A DNA stretch of 64,000 nt from Virgifigura deserti (lineage in GTDB: Bacteria > Pseudomonadota > Alphaproteobacteria > Dongiales > Dongiaceae): contig QOZR01000015.1 of NCBI GenBank assembly GCA_003576685.1, forward strand, positions 46,029 to 110,028, read 5' to 3'. Position numbers and translations under genes: made by a program. Shown piece by piece: positions 33,968-41,685 of this stretch. The notes beneath the pieces are model-generated. The model searched no databases. It was not told the origin of the DNA and was given only the letters and a program-made list of their open reading frames with translations. Every line of letters begins with the position of its first letter. Position 1 is the first letter of the stretch.

Positions 33968-35074
33968 ATGCACGTAACACGCATGCTCGACAGGATAGAT
34001 CGTCGTGCCTTTAGCAACGCGCTGGCGGCCGCCGGCTTGAGCCTCGTGGCGATGCCGTTGCTGCGGCGGCCGGCGCGGGCGGAGAACGGGGCGACCCTGT
34101 TCACCTGGGCCGGCTATGACCGGCCGGACCTGTTTGCGGCCTATGCCGACACCTATGGCGGCCCCCCGGCCATCACCATTTTCGGCCAGGAAGAGGAGGC
34201 GCTGCAGAAGCTGCGGGCGGGATTCGCCGCCGACGTGCTGCATCCCTGCACCTACAGCGTTTCGCGCTGGCGCGACGCCGACGTGATCCAGCCGGTCGAC
34301 ACCGGCCGGCTGGCGCATTGGGGAGACCTGTTCGACCGCCTGACCACCGTCGAGGGCACCGTGTTCGACGGCCAGCACTATCTCGTTCCGTTCGACTGGG
34401 GCAACGCCTCGGTGGTCTACCGCACCGACATCGTCGGGGAGAAGTACCAGGAGGAGAACTCCTGGGAGATCCTTTACGATCCTGAATATAAGGGCCGGCT
34501 CGCCATGTTCGACGGCGAGACGGCGGCGGTCGGCGTCGCGGCGCTGGTCCTCGGCTACGACAACCCCTGGTCGCTGAGCGACGAGCAGCTCGCCGAGGTT
34601 CAGGAGCTGATGAGGAAGCAGCGCGACCTGCTGCGCTTCTACTGGACCTCGCAGACCGAGGTCCAGCAGGCGATGGCAAGCGGCGAAGTGGTCGCGGCTT
34701 ATGCCTGGAACGACGCGGTCGTCGAGCTGAAGCAGCAAGGCGTTCCGGTCGACTACATGAATCCCAAGGAAGGCATCTTCACCTGGGTTTGCGGTCTGGC
34801 GCTGCATTCCGAGCCGCCCGGCAGCCTCGATGCGGCCTACGCCCTGATCGATTCGATGACCTCGCCGGACTCCGGCGAGATCCTGATACAGGAGTTCGGC
34901 CTCGGCCATTCGAACCGCAAGGCCTTCGAACGGGTACCGGCGGAACGGCTGGAGGAGCTCGCGATTTCCTCGCCGGAAGCGCTGTTCGAGCGGGGCGTGT
35001 TCCTCAAGGAGGTCGAGCCGGAACTCAAAGCGAAATACATCGCAACCCTCGAGCAGGTCCAGGCCGGCATCTGA
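33968..35074 (+). CDS. Orphan ABC transporter substrate-binding protein, PotD-like
   Basis: Exported binding protein of 368 residues. The signal is Tat-like (RIDRRAFSNALAAAGLSLVAMPLLRRPARA, cleavage after ARA). The mature start TLFTWAGYDRPDLFAAYADTYG and later blocks (ADVLHPCTYSVSRWRDADVIQPVDT; VPFDWGNASVVYRTD; AYAWNDAVVELKQQG) are of the spermidine/putrescine-binding type. It has an excellent ribosome site (AAGGAGGTGGGAG). No permease or ATPase gene is adjacent, so it either serves the transporter at 0-3.6 kb or one elsewhere. Distinct from the binding protein at 2496-3590. Confidence 0.87.
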   Translation: MHVTRMLDRIDRRAFSNALAAAGLSLVAMPLLRRPARAENGATLFTWAGYDRPDLFAAYADTYGGPPAITIFGQEEEALQKLRAGFAADVLHPCTYSVSRWRDADVIQPVDTGRLAHWGDLFDRLTTVEGTVFDGQHYLVPFDWGNASVVYRTDIVGEKYQEENSWEILYDPEYKGRLAMFDGETAAVGVAALVLGYDNPWSLSDEQLAEVQELMRKQRDLLRFYWTSQTEVQQAMASGEVVAAYAWNDAVVELKQQGVPVDYMNPKEGIFTWVCGLALHSEPPGSLDAAYALIDSMTSPDSGEILIQEFGLGHSNRKAFERVPAERLEELAISSPEALFERGVFLKEVEPELKAKYIATLEQVQAGI

Positions 35075-35237
35075 GCGGGTGCAACCGAGCCCATAGGACA
35101 CTCCTTGGAGGCAATTCCTCTATTCCAGATGGGTTGCCGGCAAGAGAGGGATGGATTCCGCGAATCACCAGAACTACTCTTGCCGCACGCGGCGACCGGA
35201 CGCCGATTGATCGGGTGTGCTGAAGGAGAATGAGTGC

Positions 35238-35609
35238 ATGGCGCGTCCAGCCTTGACGGGACGACGCGTTCTCATCGTCGAGGATCAGGCAATTCTGGCC
35301 TTCGAGGTGCAAGCACTGCTCCAGCAGCTGGGCTGCGAGGTGATCGGGCCGGTCGGAACACTGGAGCAAGCCCTGGATGCGGCCCGGACCGAGCAGCTCG
35401 ATGGTGCCATCCTCGACGTTAATCTAGACGGCGAGCCGGCCTATCTGGTGGCCGACATCCTGCTTGCACGTCAGGTCCCCGTCCTCTTTGCGACCGGCTA
35501 CGGCATCGAGTCGCTGCCGGACCGCTTCCTCGATTGTCCGATCCTGGAGAAGCCATTCATCTTCGAGGATTTGAAACGGCTGGCGACCAGGCTGTGGGCG
35601 ACTGCATAG
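35238..35609 (+). CDS. Single-domain response regulator
   Basis: Receiver domain of 123 residues without an output domain. Pocket acids lie in VLIVEDQAILAFEV, the phospho-Asp in AILDVNLDGEPAY, the Thr in FATGYG and the Lys in ILEKPF. The pattern VEDQ.ILAFE..ALL...GCEV.GPV is typical of receivers that work with HWE/HisKA_2 kinases in alphaproteobacteria; one HisKA_2 kinase is in this window (43740-46211) but not adjacent. Start at MARPALTGRR is preferred; a GTG at 35217 would add seven residues. Confidence 0.85.
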   Translation: MARPALTGRRVLIVEDQAILAFEVQALLQQLGCEVIGPVGTLEQALDAARTEQLDGAILDVNLDGEPAYLVADILLARQVPVLFATGYGIESLPDRFLDCPILEKPFIFEDLKRLATRLWATA

Positions 35610-35620
35610 GGCCGGCGCGG

Positions 35621-36232
35621 TCAGAACACCCCTTGCGTGATCATCACATGGCCCGGCTGGTCGGCGACCCGGTCGAGCCAGGCGCGGATTCGGGGATAGC
35701 CGGAGAGGTCGAATTCACCCTCCTCGGCAACATGGGTGTAGGCATAAAGCGCGATATCGGCGATGCCGTAGCGCTCGCCGACGAAGAACCGGCGGCCGTC
35801 GAGATGACGCTCCATCACCGCGAGCGCCTGATGGCCGCGCTGCCACTTCTCCTCCAGCCGCGCCGCCCATTCCGTCCGTTTGCCGAGCGAATGAATCCAG
35901 AATCGGGCGACGGCGATGCTCGGCTCATGGCTGTATTGCTCGAAGAACAGCCATTGCAGCACTTCGGCCCGCTCGAATCGGTCCTCCGGCAGGTAGGGCG
36001 TGCCCTCGGCAAGATAGAACAGGATCGCGTCGCTCTCCGCGAGCCGTCGGCCGTCCTCCAGCACCAGCACCGGAATTCGGCCGTTCGGGTTGATCGCCAG
36101 GAACTCCGGCGTCCGCGTCTCTCCCTTCAGGATGTCCTTCTCGACGAGCTCGAAGGGCCGCCCAAGTTGCGACAGCAGGAGCCGGACCTTATAGCCGTTG
36201 CCGGACGGCAGGTAATCGTACAGCGTAAGCAA
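35621..36232 (-). CDS. Glutathione S-transferase family protein
   Basis: Protein of 203 residues with the two-domain GST layout: thioredoxin-like N-domain (LTLYDYLPSGNGYKVRLLL; NPNGRIPVLVLEDGRRLAESDAILFYLAE, with the cis-Pro and the ES glutathione contacts) and a helical C-domain (residues about 90-200). The catalytic residue is probably Ser10 or Asn12, not cysteine. It transfers glutathione to an electrophile or reduces a thiol; substrate unknown. It ends 11 bp from the convergent receiver gene and follows the small 72-residue gene. Confidence 0.87.
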   Translation of the reverse strand: MLTLYDYLPSGNGYKVRLLLSQLGRPFELVEKDILKGETRTPEFLAINPNGRIPVLVLEDGRRLAESDAILFYLAEGTPYLPEDRFERAEVLQWLFFEQYSHEPSIAVARFWIHSLGKRTEWAARLEEKWQRGHQALAVMERHLDGRRFFVGERYGIADIALYAYTHVAEEGEFDLSGYPRIRAWLDRVADQPGHVMITQGVF

Positions 36233-36243
36233 GCAATCCCCCT

Positions 36244-36462
36244 CTACGCGACCGTCCCGCTCCCCTCGCCCTCGTCCGGCACCGCGAACTCCTCGGCCAT
36301 CTCCGCCTGCATCGCGACGAGGTCGGCCGGCAGCGGCATGCCGAGCGCTTTCATGCCGTTAAGGATCGCGGTTAGCCGCATGAATATCTCGTGGCTGTCG
36401 ACATCCTCGTTCTCCATCTGCCCGACGAGGAGCGACAGCGCCGCCTCGAATTCCTGCTCGTC
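36244..36462 (-). CDS. Small hypothetical acidic protein
   Basis: Protein of 72 residues, strongly acidic, probably all helical (MDEQEFEAALSLLVGQME; LTAILNGMKALGMPLPADLVAMQAEMAEEF). No family recognised. The ribosome site (GGGAGGCG) is strong, and the gene is 11 bp before the GST start, so the two are probably one operon. It could be a small regulatory or scaffold protein; nothing in sequence decides. Confidence 0.65.
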   Translation of the reverse strand, partial: DEQEFEAALSLLVGQMENEDVDSHEIFMRLTAILNGMKALGMPLPADLVAMQAEMAEEFAVPDEGEGSGTVA

Positions 36463-36547
36463 CATGATCGCCTCCCGCGAAAACAAGAATGGCGTCCCCG
36501 GCTGGGGACGCCATTCTATACGCGATATCGAAAGCCCGCGAGTCGGG

Positions 36548-36607
36548 CCTCACCCTTCGACAGGCTTAGGGTGAGGCCCTCCTGCTGAGCGAAGCCGAAG
36601 CATGCGG
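36548..36607. repeat. TTCGACA-GCTTA palindrome family (copy 3)
   Basis: CCTCACCC (36548-36555) and GGGTGAGG (36569-36576) enclose TTCGACAGGCTTA. The reverse half CCTCCTGCTGAGCGAAGC follows. It lies directly after the 3' end of the aminotransferase gene (stop at 36614 on the minus strand) and before the small acidic gene's promoter region, and could terminate transcription. Confidence 0.75.
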
Positions 36608-36613
36608 ACCGGC

Positions 36614-37822
36614 TCAGGCCGCTTGGCTCTTGGCCGCCTTGGCCGCCGGAGTTCCTGTCGCCTCGGCGAGATAGTCGAGCGCCGCCAGGACGCCGCCGCT
36701 CTTGTACGGCACTCCCGCCTGCTTCAGCCCCATCTCGACGCCGCCGAGCGTGCCGGCCAGCATCAGTTCGTTCACGCTGGCGAGATGGCCGATGCGGAAC
36801 ACCTTGTCGGCCAGCCGGCCGAGGCCGGAACCCAGCGCCATGTTGAAGTTATCGAGCACATTCTTCCGGAACGCGTCGGCCGAATGGCCCTGCGGCATGA
36901 AGACGGCAGTCACCGAGCTACTGTATTCGCGCGGCTCGGCGCAGACGATCTCGAGGCCCCAGGCGCGCACGGCCCGGCGCGTCGCTTCGGCCAGCCGGTC
37001 GTGGCGGGCGAAGACGTTGTCGAGTCCTTCCTCCTCCAGGATGGAGAGGGCTTCGCGCAGGCCATAGAACAGGTTCGTCGCCGGCGTGTAGGGGAAGAAG
37101 CCGTTCTTGTTGTTCTGGAACATCCAGTCCCAGTCCCAGTAGCATTTCGGCAGCTTCGCGGTCTTCGCCGCCTTCAGCGCCTTCTCGCTGATGCCGTTGA
37201 AGCTGAGGCCCGCCGGCAGCATAAGGCCCTTCTGCGAGCCGCCGACCGCGACGTCCACGCCCCATTCGTCCTGCCGGAAGTCGCTGCTGCCGAGCGAGGA
37301 GATGGTATCGACCATGAAGAGGGCCGGATGCTTCGCGCGGTCGATCGCCTTGCGGATCTCCGCAACCCGGGCCAGCACGCCGTTCGAGGTTTCGTTATGG
37401 ACGACGAGCACGGCCTTGATCTTGTGCTCCTTGTCCTCGGCCAGCTTGGCCTCGACGATCTCCGGATCGGGGCCGCGGCGCCAGTCGGTGTCGACATACT
37501 CGGCCTCGAGACCGAAGCGGGTAACCATGTCGTACCAGAGCGCGGCGAACATTCCGGTGTTGAACATCAGGACCTTGTCGCCGGGCGACAGCGTGTTCAC
37601 CAGCGCAGCCTCCCAGCCGCCGGTGCCCGACGACGGGAAGATCACCACAGGCCCCTTGGTCTTGAACACCGGCTTGATCCGCTCGAGCAGCTCGAGAGCG
37701 AGCTTCTGCAGCTCGGGTCCGCGATGGTCGATGACAGGGGCGCTGATGGCGCGCAACACCCGATCGGGAATATTGGTCGGGCCGGGCACCTGCAGGAAAT
37801 GACGTCCACTCTGGTTCGGCAC
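36614..37822 (-). CDS. Serine--glyoxylate aminotransferase / alanine--glyoxylate aminotransferase family
   Basis: Class V PLP aminotransferase of 402 residues. The start is a GTG (37822) with a very good ribosome site (GGAGGAGAA), giving MPNQSGRHFLQVPGPTNIPDRV, the standard N-terminus. FPSSGTGGWEAALVN, DTISSLGSSDFRQDEWGVDVAVGGSQKGLMLPAGL (PLP lysine in GSQKGL) and the C-terminal FRIGHLASVNE are typical of serine-glyoxylate aminotransferase, which makes hydroxypyruvate and glycine. In alphaproteobacteria it serves the serine cycle or photorespiratory glyoxylate recycling. No other serine-cycle genes are in the window; next to it is an acyl-CoA synthetase. Confidence 0.9.
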   Translation of the reverse strand: MPNQSGRHFLQVPGPTNIPDRVLRAISAPVIDHRGPELQKLALELLERIKPVFKTKGPVVIFPSSGTGGWEAALVNTLSPGDKVLMFNTGMFAALWYDMVTRFGLEAEYVDTDWRRGPDPEIVEAKLAEDKEHKIKAVLVVHNETSNGVLARVAEIRKAIDRAKHPALFMVDTISSLGSSDFRQDEWGVDVAVGGSQKGLMLPAGLSFNGISEKALKAAKTAKLPKCYWDWDWMFQNNKNGFFPYTPATNLFYGLREALSILEEEGLDNVFARHDRLAEATRRAVRAWGLEIVCAEPREYSSSVTAVFMPQGHSADAFRKNVLDNFNMALGSGLGRLADKVFRIGHLASVNELMLAGTLGGVEMGLKQAGVPYKSGGVLAALDYLAEATGTPAAKAAKSQAA

Positions 37823-38020
37823 AGCGCTTCTCCTCCGCTGGTTCAAGGAATTTCCCAGTTATTCGCAAGTCACGCCTCGGAGCGCGCGAACCCTGTCCCG
37901 AACCGCTCGAGCGTGAACGACCAGTTTAGGCAGGGAGGTCAGCCCGCCTCAAGCCTCACGGACGCCGTAAGCCGTTGTTGCGACATGATGACGCATGAGT
38001 ATGTTGAACGGCCAAAGTGC

Positions 38021-38085
38021 CATGCTTCGACTTTGCTCAGCATGAGGTCCTGGTAGAATCCTCGTCCTGAGCCTGTCGAAGGACG
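38021..38085. repeat. TTCGACA-GCTCA palindrome family (copy 4)
   Basis: CATGCTTCGACTTTGCTCAGCATGAGG (38021-38047) and TCCTCGTCCTGAGCCTGTCGAAGGACG (38059-38085) are two hairpin-forming halves. They abut the stop codon of the acyl-CoA synthetase gene (38086-38088), where a terminator is expected. Confidence 0.75.
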
Positions 38086-40212
38086 TCACTCCCCGTCCAT
38101 CACCACCAGCGCATCGACGGCAAGCGCGCCCTGCCCTTCAGGCAGGACCAGGAGGGGGTTGACGTCGAGCTCGACCAGGCGATCGCGGTGGGCCTCCGCG
38201 AAGGCGGCCACCGCCATCACCGCATCGACAACCGCTACCTTGTCGCCGGCCGGCCGGCCGCGATAGCCGGCCAGCAGCTTGGCCACCCGCAGGCCGCGTA
38301 TCGCCCGCTCGACGATGGCGCGGCTCGTCGGCAGCAGCAGCGTCGCCGCATCCTCCACCATCTCGACCAGAATACCGCCGGCGCCGACGACCAGCACCAG
38401 GCCGAACTGCTCGTCCCGCCGAACGCCGACGATCAGCTCGGCGACGGGACTGCCAACTTGCTTCTCGATCAGGAATCGCTCGGCAACCAGCCCCGGCTTG
38501 TAGCGGGCGACCGACTCGGTCATCGCGGCGACCGCATCCGCCACCGCCGCCGCATCCCGCAGATTAAGCGCGACGGCCCCCGCCTCCGTCTTGTGGGCAA
38601 GCGCCGGCCGTGCCAGCTTGGCGACGACCGGGAAGCCGAGCGCCGCCGCGACCGCCGGTGCCTCGGCGGCGCTCGCGAGACGTCCTTCGGGCACCCGCAG
38701 GCCGTACCGGACGAGACGCTGCTTGCTGTCGAACTCGTCGAGCAGCCGGGGATCGGACGGAGCGGCTGTGCGGGGCGGGAGAACCGCCGCCTGCACCCCG
38801 CCGGCCGCGCTCAGCTCCTGTCGGCGACATGCCTGCACCGCCGCCGCGGCAAAGGCGCTCAGCGCTTCATCGAGGCCCTGGATCGGCGCCACGCCTTTCG
38901 CGATCGCCCGCCGCCGCTCGCTCTCCGGCAAGAGCTCCGGCAAGGTGCTGCAAAAGCCGACCCGCTTTCCGGTTTGCTCGGAGGCATCGATCAGCCCGTC
39001 GATCACGGCATTGTAGGCGACCTGCCCGACGGGATCGGCCATCGGATAATCGATCACCAGAAGACCGAAATCGAAATCGCCCGCCAGGACCGTGCCGAAG
39101 CACGCGGCACAGGCGGCGCGGTCGCCCCAGACCGAGGTGTTGTAATCGAACGGGTTCGAGATCGTCGCGAAGTCCGGAAGCCGGGTGCGCAGCTTGGCCA
39201 CCTGCGCCGGCGCCAGCTCCGGCAGCGCGAGCCCGAGCGCGGCGGCCCGGTCGGCCGACATCAGGCTCTCGCCCCCGGAGCAGGTGAAGATCGCGAGCCG
39301 ATCGCCCGTCGGCAAGCCGGCGACCGAGAGCAGCTTCAGCGTCTCGAGCAGCGCCGGCAAGGAGGTCACGCGGACAATGCCAAGCCGCTCGAACAAGGCG
39401 GCGTAAAGCTTGTCGTCGCCGGCCAGCGAACTGGTATGGCTGAGCGCCAGCTTGGCGCCCAGCTCCGATTGCCCGGCCTTCAGCGCGACGATCGGGATGC
39501 CCCGCTCCAGCGCCTTGGCCGCCGCACGGCTGAAGGCCGGAACGTCGCTCAGCCCCTCGATATAGAGGCCGATCGCCGTCACGCTGGGATCATCGGCCAG
39601 CACCTCGACATAGTCGGAGATCTGCAGCACCGCCTGATTCCCGGCGCTGATCACATAGGCAAAGGGCACCGAGCGCTGATTCATCGTTGCGTTGAGCGCG
39701 ATGTTGCCGCTCTGCGCGACGAAGGCGGCGCCCTGCTCCACCCGCTCGCCGCCCGGTCCGGAGGCGAACATCTGCACGCCGTCGACATAGTTCAGCAGGC
39801 CGTAGCAGTTCGGCCCGACCACGGCGAGATCGCCGGCCGCCTCGACCAGCTCGCGCTGCCGCTCCACGCCGTCGCCGCCGATCTCGGCGAAGCCGGCGGC
39901 ATAGCAGACCGCCCCGCCGGCGCCGCACTTTGCGAGATCGCGCACCACCTCGATGGTCGCTTCGCGCGGGACCGCGATGAAGGTGGCGTCCGGCGCTTCC
40001 GGCAAGGCGTCGATCGACGGATAGCAACGCTTCCCGGCCAGTTCGTCATATTTCGGATTCACCGGCCAGACCGCGCCGGAGAAGCCGCCGGCGACGCACT
40101 GCTCGATCGCGTCGACCATGCTCCGGCCGCCGACGAAGGCGACATGGCGCGGCGACAACAGCCGCTTGAGGTTGCGCTGCCGTTTCGTCGGTGAGTATGT
40201 AATGTCGTGCAT
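38086..40212 (-). CDS. NDP-forming acyl-CoA synthetase (acetate--CoA ligase, ADP-forming type)
   Basis: Protein of 708 residues with fused alpha and beta parts. Order: CoA-binding Rossmann domain (LSPRHVAFVGGRSMVDAIEQC; PVNPKYDELAGKRCYPSIDALPEAPDATFIAVPRE), two succinyl-CoA-ligase-like flavodoxin domains (about residues 150-450; GQSELGAKLALSHTSSLAG carries a conserved His), and a C-terminal ATP-grasp domain (about 490-700; GFPVVAKLARPALAHKTEAGAVALNL, ELDVNPLLVLPEG). The family interconverts acyl-CoA and acid with ADP/ATP. The true acid is unknown. No GNAT domain, so it is not a Pat-type protein acetyltransferase. The start at MHDITYSPTKR is preferred to longer frames. Confidence 0.9.
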   Translation of the reverse strand: MHDITYSPTKRQRNLKRLLSPRHVAFVGGRSMVDAIEQCVAGGFSGAVWPVNPKYDELAGKRCYPSIDALPEAPDATFIAVPREATIEVVRDLAKCGAGGAVCYAAGFAEIGGDGVERQRELVEAAGDLAVVGPNCYGLLNYVDGVQMFASGPGGERVEQGAAFVAQSGNIALNATMNQRSVPFAYVISAGNQAVLQISDYVEVLADDPSVTAIGLYIEGLSDVPAFSRAAAKALERGIPIVALKAGQSELGAKLALSHTSSLAGDDKLYAALFERLGIVRVTSLPALLETLKLLSVAGLPTGDRLAIFTCSGGESLMSADRAAALGLALPELAPAQVAKLRTRLPDFATISNPFDYNTSVWGDRAACAACFGTVLAGDFDFGLLVIDYPMADPVGQVAYNAVIDGLIDASEQTGKRVGFCSTLPELLPESERRRAIAKGVAPIQGLDEALSAFAAAAVQACRRQELSAAGGVQAAVLPPRTAAPSDPRLLDEFDSKQRLVRYGLRVPEGRLASAAEAPAVAAALGFPVVAKLARPALAHKTEAGAVALNLRDAAAVADAVAAMTESVARYKPGLVAERFLIEKQVGSPVAELIVGVRRDEQFGLVLVVGAGGILVEMVEDAATLLLPTSRAIVERAIRGLRVAKLLAGYRGRPAGDKVAVVDAVMAVAAFAEAHRDRLVELDVNPLLVLPEGQGALAVDALVVMDGE

Positions 40213-40378
40213 GGCTAGAACCGAAGAGTGTTGCCGCCCCGCACCCTCCCGCTGACGCGGGTTCCGCCCGCTCCCCACCCGCCGGCTGCGCCGGCTACTG
40301 AATAGAATCGCGGGCGAAGCCTGTGGACTGGGAGAGGATTGGGGTGAGGGGTCGCAGAAGAAATGCGTGGACGGTCGA

Positions 40379-40564
40379 TCACTGATCCACCCAGCCGGTG
40401 TAGAGTCCGAGCCCGCGCCGCTTGATTTGGCCGCCGAGGATCACGCGCGCGCCGAGACCGCCCAGCTCTTCCGCGATGGCGAGGCCGATACCGGTTCCGC
40501 CCGCGGTCACCGAGGCCGTCCGCCCGGCCAGCAGCCCCGGCGCGAAGATCCGCTCGTGCGTCAT
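40379..40564 (-). pseudogene. Short-chain dehydrogenase/reductase, N-terminal remnant
   Basis: About 60 codons: MTHERIFAPGLLAGRTASVTAGGTGIG... with the Rossmann TGGGTGIG-like site (here TAGGTGIGLAIAEELGGLGARVILGG), resembling the start of 2,4-dienoyl-CoA-reductase-type SDRs. After GG the family similarity stops, and the frame ends at 40379, so at least 190 residues are missing. The TAGG for TGGG change at the nucleotide site also suggests decay. It is divergent from the GlxA-type regulator, which may once have controlled it. Confidence 0.65.
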
Positions 40565-40688
40565 CCCGAGAAACATCTTCCATGGCCCACCGACGCGCCC
40601 GCAATGCCGTCAAACTCCGCGATTTCCTATTGCCTTACTTGATGCGATTCGACAGGAATGTGATGTCCAGCGACGATCGAAACCCACG

Positions 40689-41657
40689 ATGTTCGGCGAC
40701 AAGAGTACTGAATTTCCGCAGCGGATCGGCTTCTTTCTGGTTCCGCAATTCTCGATGATGGCCTTCTTCTCGGCCATCGAGCCGCTGCGCGTGGCAAACC
40801 GCATGGCCGGCACCCCCGTTTATCGCTGGCATGTCCTGTCGCGCGACGGCGCACCGGTCGAGGCGAGCAACGGCATGAGCCTGCCGGCAGAGAACTCGAT
40901 CGACGACGCGCCGCCGTTCGCGACGCTCATCGTCTGCGCCAGCTTCGAGCCGCATCTCCATATCGACAAGGCGGTGCTCAAGTGGCTGCGTGCGCTGGAT
41001 CGGCAGGGCGCCGATCTCGGCTCGCTCGACACCGGCTGCTATCTTCTGGCGAAGGCCGGGCTGCTTGAAGGCTACCGGACCACGGTCCATTGGGAAGCGA
41101 TGGAGAGCTTCACCGAGGAGTTCCCGGACATCGAGGTCGTCCCGAACCTGTTCGAGATCGACCGGCGACGATTCTCCTGCTCGGGCGGGACGGCCGCGAT
41201 CGACATGATGCTGCACATGATCGCGCTTCAGCACGGTCACGAGATCGCCGCCTCGATCTCGGAGCAGTTCATCCACGACCGCATTCGCACCGCCCGCGAT
41301 CATCAGCGGATGGCGCTGCACGCCCGGCTCGGCACCAGCGCACCGAAACTGGTCCGCGCGATCGGGCTGATGGAGGCCAATCTGGAAGAGCCGCTGTCCC
41401 CCGGTCGGGTAGCCGCAGAGGCCGGGCTGTCGCTGCGCCAGCTTGAACGGCTGTTCCATCGGCATCTGAAATCGACGCCGCGCCGCACCTATCACGAGCT
41501 ACGGCTGAACCGGGCGCGGTCGCTGCTCCTGCATACCGGCATGCCGGTTCTCGATGTCGGCATCGCCTGCGGCTTCGCCTCCGCTGCCCACTTCTCGCGC
41601 TCCTACCGCGCTTTCTTCGGCAAGCCCCCACGCGCGGAGCGCGGCGCACCGGAGTAG
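40689..41657 (+). CDS. GlxA family AraC-type regulator with DJ-1/PfpI domain
   Basis: Regulator of 322 residues. N-terminal DJ-1/PfpI-like (GATase1) domain, about residues 12-185 (IGFFLVPQFSMMAFFSAIEPLRVANR; GSLDTGCYLLAKAGLLEGYRTTVHWE), without a confident catalytic triad, so it is a sensor domain. C-terminal AraC DNA-binding domain, about 220-315, with two helix-turn-helices (GRVAAEAGLSLRQLERLFHRHL; VLDVGIACGFASAAHFSRSYRAFFG). This is the architecture of GbdR, CdhR, ArgR and OruR types that control amine and amino-acid catabolism, so it could regulate glycine betaine/carnitine or arginine genes; the CaiD homolog lies 5 kb away. The target is not known. Confidence 0.88.
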   Translation: MFGDKSTEFPQRIGFFLVPQFSMMAFFSAIEPLRVANRMAGTPVYRWHVLSRDGAPVEASNGMSLPAENSIDDAPPFATLIVCASFEPHLHIDKAVLKWLRALDRQGADLGSLDTGCYLLAKAGLLEGYRTTVHWEAMESFTEEFPDIEVVPNLFEIDRRRFSCSGGTAAIDMMLHMIALQHGHEIAASISEQFIHDRIRTARDHQRMALHARLGTSAPKLVRAIGLMEANLEEPLSPGRVAAEAGLSLRQLERLFHRHLKSTPRRTYHELRLNRARSLLLHTGMPVLDVGIACGFASAAHFSRSYRAFFGKPPRAERGAPE

Positions 41658-41685
41658 AAATTGTCGATGGCCGGCTCAGGCTCGG

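Noticed and set aside
38188..40194. 668-codon open frame antisense to the acyl-CoA synthetase
   Set aside because: Shadow frame caused by GC-rich codon usage; it consists mostly of Arg/Gly/Gln/His repeats with no domain, while the opposite strand has a full recognised enzyme.
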